Positions 61,002-64,000 of a stretch of DNA of 64,000 nucleotides are shown here, piece by piece (the stretch's first letter is position 1; each line of letters starts with the position of its first letter). The DNA comes from Actinomycetota bacterium (GTDB lineage: Bacteria; Actinomycetota; Acidimicrobiia; Acidimicrobiales; Ilumatobacteraceae), in contig WLJO01000011.1 in NCBI GenBank assembly GCA_009701715.1, positions 1 to 64,000 of the forward strand, written 5' to 3'. Under the pieces are notes generated by a model, which saw nothing but the letters and a program-made list of their open reading frames with translations, had not been told where the DNA came from and made no database searches. The position numbers and the translations under genes are program-made.

Positions 61002-62351
61002 ATGTTCATCCGACAGCACTCTGCGCCGTCCGGGCGCCGCAAAAAGCTCACGACAGCAATCGCAGTACTGGCCACGGCGGCGTTGGTTGCCGCCGCCTGT
61101 GGCGACAAGAAAGAAGAAGCGACACCAACAACTGTGACAACGGAAACGACTGCGGCGTCCACTGAGACGACTGCTGCTCCTACCGAGACAACTGCTGCCC
61201 CGACAGAGACCACTGGAGTGGTTCCGCCCACCGGTGAGCCGATCAACGTCTGGGTCGTCACGACCGTCGATTCCTCCATTGCCTCGTATCCGAACATCCA
61301 GGCAGCCGGCGATATCTACGAGAGCTACATCAACGACCGCGGCGGTATCGCTGGTCGTCCGCTGAAGGTCACCTTCTGTGACGGCAAGACCGACCCGAAC
61401 GAGGACGCAGCCTGCGCCCGAAAGGCGGTTTCCGACGGAGCGGTCGCCCTCGTCGGTGGCTTCGACATCGACATGAGTCTCGCCATCAGTGTGCTCGAGG
61501 AGGCCAAGACCGCATGGTTCGGTGCCTGCTGCCCGTCGGTAGCCAAGGAGTTCTCCAGCGCCATCGCGTTCAACATGGGTTCCACGTTCTCGTTCAATCC
61601 CGGGGCAGCATCGAAGATGACCCAGGACGGTTGCACCAATTCCGCATTCCTCGTTGGCGATACGGCATCCGGCGACTATTTCATCAGCCAGGCCAAGGCT
61701 GCTCTTCCAAAGGTCGGCTACACCGGCAAGGCGAGTTACCTGAAGGTACCGATCGGCACCACCGACTATTCCTCGATCGCCGCGAAAGCCACCGAGGGCG
61801 GTGTGGACTGTGTCCACGGGTTCCTCGGCGACATTGCGTGGCTTGGTCTCATCCCGGCGATGGAGGCAATCGGGGTCAAGCCCCGCCTCTACGGTCCGCA
61901 GGGCAACCTGAACGTCAAGGTGGCCGAGGCCTTCCCCGAGTTCACCGAGGGCGCCATCGTGATCAACGCCTATCCGAACATCGCGGCCGATGCTTGGACG
62001 GACTACCGGGCGGCCCTCGAGCAGTACAAGGCGCCGGATCTCGACTGGAACTCGCTTGCGGGTCTCGGTACCTGGGCCGCCTTCGAAGGCTTCCGCCTCA
62101 TCGTCGAGAAAATGGTTGCTGACGGCATCACCGACATCAACCACGAGACCTTCCTCGCGGCAGCCAACACCACCACGGCGTTGGACACCAAGGGCATGGT
62201 CGGCGTCATCGACTTCACCAAGCCCTGGACCGGGGAGGGCGGTGCATTCCCCCGCATCTTCAACCGGTCGGTCTCGTACGACTGCGTTTCGGGCGGCAAG
62301 CTGACGCCCTGCGACAACAAGACCTACGACATGACGCAATACCACGCGTAA
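61002..62351 (+). CDS. Branched-chain-type ABC substrate-binding lipoprotein 2
   Basis: A 449-residue paralogue of the preceding protein. The first 37 residues are nearly the same, including lipobox VAAAC. The C-terminal half (DLDWNSLAGLGTWAAFEGF, then IVEKMVADGITDINHETF) is closer to protein 3 than to protein 1. The central ligand-facing region (FSFNPGAASKMTQDGCTNS) differs from protein 1 (FDFNIGSAYKLNADGCKNI), suggesting different ligands or affinities. It has its own promoter and is followed by a GC-rich hairpin. Confidence 0.88.
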   Translation: MFIRQHSAPSGRRKKLTTAIAVLATAALVAAACGDKKEEATPTTVTTETTAASTETTAAPTETTAAPTETTGVVPPTGEPINVWVVTTVDSSIASYPNIQAAGDIYESYINDRGGIAGRPLKVTFCDGKTDPNEDAACARKAVSDGAVALVGGFDIDMSLAISVLEEAKTAWFGACCPSVAKEFSSAIAFNMGSTFSFNPGAASKMTQDGCTNSAFLVGDTASGDYFISQAKAALPKVGYTGKASYLKVPIGTTDYSSIAAKATEGGVDCVHGFLGDIAWLGLIPAMEAIGVKPRLYGPQGNLNVKVAEAFPEFTEGAIVINAYPNIAADAWTDYRAALEQYKAPDLDWNSLAGLGTWAAFEGFRLIVEKMVADGITDINHETFLAAANTTTALDTKGMVGVIDFTKPWTGEGGAFPRIFNRSVSYDCVSGGKLTPCDNKTYDMTQYHA

Positions 62352-62389
62352 ACACCAAGGACGAATCCGTCCGACAGAGTTGAGCCCTA

Positions 62390-62423
62390 GGGGCCCCGTA
62401 CCGCAACAGCGGTGCGGGGCCCC
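62390..62423 (+). terminator. GC-rich hairpin after binding-protein gene 2
   Basis: GGGGCCCCGTACCGC pairs with GCGGTGCGGGGCCCC around the loop AACA (one mismatch). It is very stable but lacks a T-run (followed by GGTTCATT), so termination would depend on stability alone or on Rho. Confidence 0.6.
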
Positions 62424-62446
62424 GGTTCATTACCCGGGAGTAACTG

Positions 62447-62553
62447 CTGTGCCTTCTGGCACAGGGTCGAATCTGTGTTAGTTTCCTGTTGCTGTTCTCA
62501 CCTGAGACGGCCCCTTTGGGGAAAGGGATTATCAACACTGGGGGTTAAGACCG
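62447..62553 (+). promoter_or_regulatory. Promoter, operator-like palindrome and leader hairpin of binding-protein gene 3
   Basis: The palindrome CTGTGCC-TTCT-GGCACAG (62447-62464) stands where genes 1 and 2 have GTGAC-ATCA-GTCAC. The extended -10 is TGTTAGTTT (TAGTTT 62479-62484). The leader stem CCCTTT (62512-62517) / AAAGGG (62522-62527) again has a GGGG loop, with one base pair changed on both sides relative to genes 1 and 2. AACACTGGGGG follows, then the ATG at 62554. Confidence 0.6.
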
Positions 62554-63906
62554 ATGGGTCTTCATCGTTCCTCTGCGGCGTACAAGCGTCGCAGGACACT
62601 CGGATCAGCAGTCGCACTTGTGGCTGTTGGGTCGATTTTCTTGGCAGCGTGTGGTTCCAAGGAAGAAGAAGCAACAACAACTACGGCGGCAACGGAAACG
62701 ACTGCAGCGTCCACTGAGACGACTGCTGCTCCTACCGAGACAACTGCTGCCCCGACTGAGACAACCGGAGTGGTTCCGCCCACGGGCGAGCCGCTCAACG
62801 TTTGGATCGACTCCACCGTCGACTCATCCGTGCAGTCCTACCCGAACATCAAGGCTGCCGGCGAGATCTACGAGAAGTACATCAACGACAACGGCGGTAT
62901 CGCTGGTCGTCCGCTGAAGGTCACCTTCTGTGACGGCAAGACCGACCCGAACGAGGACGCAGCCTGCGCCCGCAAGGGTGTCGCTGACGGCGCCATTGCG
63001 TTCGTCGGTGGCTACGACACTGACGTGTCGCTGCTCATCGGCGTGCTCGAGGAGGCCAAGACCGCATGGTTCGGCGCCTGCTGCCCCGTGGTGGCCAAGG
63101 AATTCGCGAGCCCGATTGCGTTCAACATGGGCTCAGTGTTCTCCTTCAACCCCGGTGCCGCCGCAAAGATGGTCGCCGACGGTTGCATGAACTCGACCTA
63201 CATCGTTGGTGACAACGCCACAGGCGAGTACTTCAAGAGCCAGGCGAAGACCGCTCTCGAGAAGCTCAAGTACACGGGCAAGGCCAACTACGTCACCCTG
63301 CCGCTCGCGACCACCGACTACTCCTCGATTGCCGCCAAGGCCACCGAGGGCGACGTCGACTGCATCCACGGCTTCATGGGCGACATCCAGTGGCTCGGAC
63401 TCATCCCGGCCATGGAGGCGCTCGGCGAGAAGCCCCGCCTCTACGGCCCGCAGGGCAACCTGAACGGCAAAGTTGCGGAGGCCTTCCCGGAGTCCACCGA
63501 GGGTGCTGTGATCATCGGCACCTACCCGAACATCGAAAACGCTGTTTGGGAGGGCTACCGCGCCGCACTCGTGAAGTACGAAGCACCGGACCTCGACTGG
63601 AACTCGCTTGCGGGTCTCGGTACCTGGGCCGCCTTCGAAGGCTTCCGCCTCATCGTTGAGAAGATGGTTGCTGACGGCATCACCGACATCAACCACGAGA
63701 CCTTCCTCGCGGCATCCAGCGCCACCTCGGCGTTGGACACCAAGGGCATGGTCGGCGTCATCGACTTCACGAAGCAGTGGGACGGAGAGGGTGGGGCCTT
63801 CCCCCGAATCTTCAACCGCAACGTGTTCTACGACTGCGTTTCGGGCGGCAAGCTGTCGCCCTGTGCAGAGCCGGGCCCGTTCGACGCCTCGCCGTATCAC
63901 GCCTGA
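62554..63906 (+). CDS. Branched-chain-type ABC substrate-binding lipoprotein 3
   Basis: A 450-residue paralogue with a different signal peptide (MGLHRSSAAYKRRRTLGSAV, lipobox LAAC near residue 33) but the same Thr/Ala/Glu/Pro linker and binding domain (FCDGKTDPNEDAACARKG, FVGGYDTDVSLLIGVLEEAK, WFGACCPVVAKEF). DNA of the last third is almost the same as in gene 2, which suggests recombination. The conserved CC in GACCP and a late Cys (YDCVSGGKLSPC) could form disulfides outside the membrane. The ligand is unknown. Confidence 0.88.
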   Translation: MGLHRSSAAYKRRRTLGSAVALVAVGSIFLAACGSKEEEATTTTAATETTAASTETTAAPTETTAAPTETTGVVPPTGEPLNVWIDSTVDSSVQSYPNIKAAGEIYEKYINDNGGIAGRPLKVTFCDGKTDPNEDAACARKGVADGAIAFVGGYDTDVSLLIGVLEEAKTAWFGACCPVVAKEFASPIAFNMGSVFSFNPGAAAKMVADGCMNSTYIVGDNATGEYFKSQAKTALEKLKYTGKANYVTLPLATTDYSSIAAKATEGDVDCIHGFMGDIQWLGLIPAMEALGEKPRLYGPQGNLNGKVAEAFPESTEGAVIIGTYPNIENAVWEGYRAALVKYEAPDLDWNSLAGLGTWAAFEGFRLIVEKMVADGITDINHETFLAASSATSALDTKGMVGVIDFTKQWDGEGGAFPRIFNRNVFYDCVSGGKLSPCAEPGPFDASPYHA

Positions 63907-63953
63907 TCCTCTGGATCAGTCGAAATCGGCCTGATCCGTCAGGTATCACTTAT

Positions 63954-63987
63954 GAGGTCCCGCGTCGCTCCGGCGGCGCGGGACCTC
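63954..63987 (+). terminator. Hairpin after binding-protein gene 3
   Basis: An 11-bp perfect stem (GAGGTCCCGCG, 63954-63964, with its complement 63977-63987) and 12-base loop lies 47 bases after the stop. Two small hairpins (TGATCC/GGATCA at 63904-63918; CCTGA/TCAGG at 63930-63943) precede it. The T-run is poor. Nothing else is seen up to the window end. Confidence 0.65.
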
Positions 63988-64000
63988 CGCAAAACTCTTG

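Larger units (their letters stand above)
60835..61112 (+). repeat. Direct repeat, copy 2
   Basis: Second copy of the block at 59266-59543; see that entry for content. The exact 1569-base offset shows that the duplicated unit was one gene plus its terminator and promoter. Confidence 0.9.

Noticed and set aside
60996-62345. 449-codon open frame on the minus strand opposite binding-protein gene 2
   Set aside because: Antisense shadow of a lipoprotein gene with signal peptide, promoter and terminator. Low-complexity composition, and no start signal.
59580-62780. Short repeats of ACTGAGACAACTGCTGCT type as a possible CRISPR or satellite
   Set aside because: They encode the in-frame Thr/Ala/Pro/Glu linkers of the three lipoproteins and have no spacer-repeat structure.

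Overview
The window is a GC-rich stretch of an actinobacterial chromosome. Markers are a WhiB-family regulator, SepF and DivIVA without FtsA, an MtrA/MtrB/LpqB-like two-component operon, DUF3040 and DUF3501 proteins, and many start codons that directly follow a -10 hexamer (leaderless mRNAs). MurE carries the meso-diaminopimelate signature DNPR. The gene mix (Baeyer-Villiger monooxygenase, acyl-CoA dehydrogenase, repeated branched-chain-type binding lipoproteins, Tat-exported ferritin-like proteins) suggests the class Acidimicrobiia, but that placement is inference.

Positions 1-19636 (minus strand) hold one long division and cell-wall (dcw) cluster, transcribed right to left: mraZ, rsmH, ftsL-like, ftsI, murE, mraY, ftsW, murG, murC, murB, ftsQ, ftsZ, yggS, sepF, divIVA-like, ileS and a cut-off DksA-like gene. 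From rsmH to ftsQ most neighbours are coupled by ATGA or GTGA overlaps. murF and murD are missing from their usual slots. The mraZ promoter lies inside a 10-bp-period array of TGGGG boxes, as expected for MraZ autoregulation, and a 31-bp inverted repeat sits between mraZ and rsmH.

Positions 19853-25834 (minus) carry acyl-CoA dehydrogenase plus a small partner, an HNH protein, a lipoate-ligase-like protein, and a coupled trio (FAD oxidoreductase, DUF1365, Cfa-like methyltransferase) that probably modifies membrane fatty acids. Positions 25881-30428 (plus) are a MoxR/DUF58/transglutaminase operon. Positions 30413-32627 (minus) hold DUF3040, DNA polymerase IV and a Nudix protein. Positions 32728-40807 hold an inositol-monophosphatase-like enzyme, the two-component system with its GerMN lipoprotein, phosphofructokinase, glycerol kinase, an ACT-domain protein and pyrophosphatase. 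Positions 40827-47420 (minus) form a seven-gene operon from trpD to a ROK glucokinase-like gene. whiB follows, then a peroxide-stress group: DUF3501, an Fe-S CCG protein, rubrerythrin and a PerR-like repressor.

Positions 50853-56135 (plus) carry a membrane protein, a second FGGY kinase lacking glycerol-contact residues, two ferritin-like proteins and a malonyl-CoA-synthetase-like ligase. RNase P RNA follows, then a Baeyer-Villiger monooxygenase with a carboxylesterase (ketone to ester to alcohol plus acid). The window ends with three tandem paralogous substrate-binding lipoproteins that share leader architecture, show a segmental duplication with an exact 1569-bp offset, and look mosaic. No tRNA, CRISPR array, insertion sequence or prophage was seen. 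The strongest leads are the shared hairpin leaders of the binding-protein genes, the promoter and operator design of mraZ, the gapped dcw cluster, and enzymes whose signature residues are altered (the monooxygenase, the Cfa-like protein, the second FGGY kinase).
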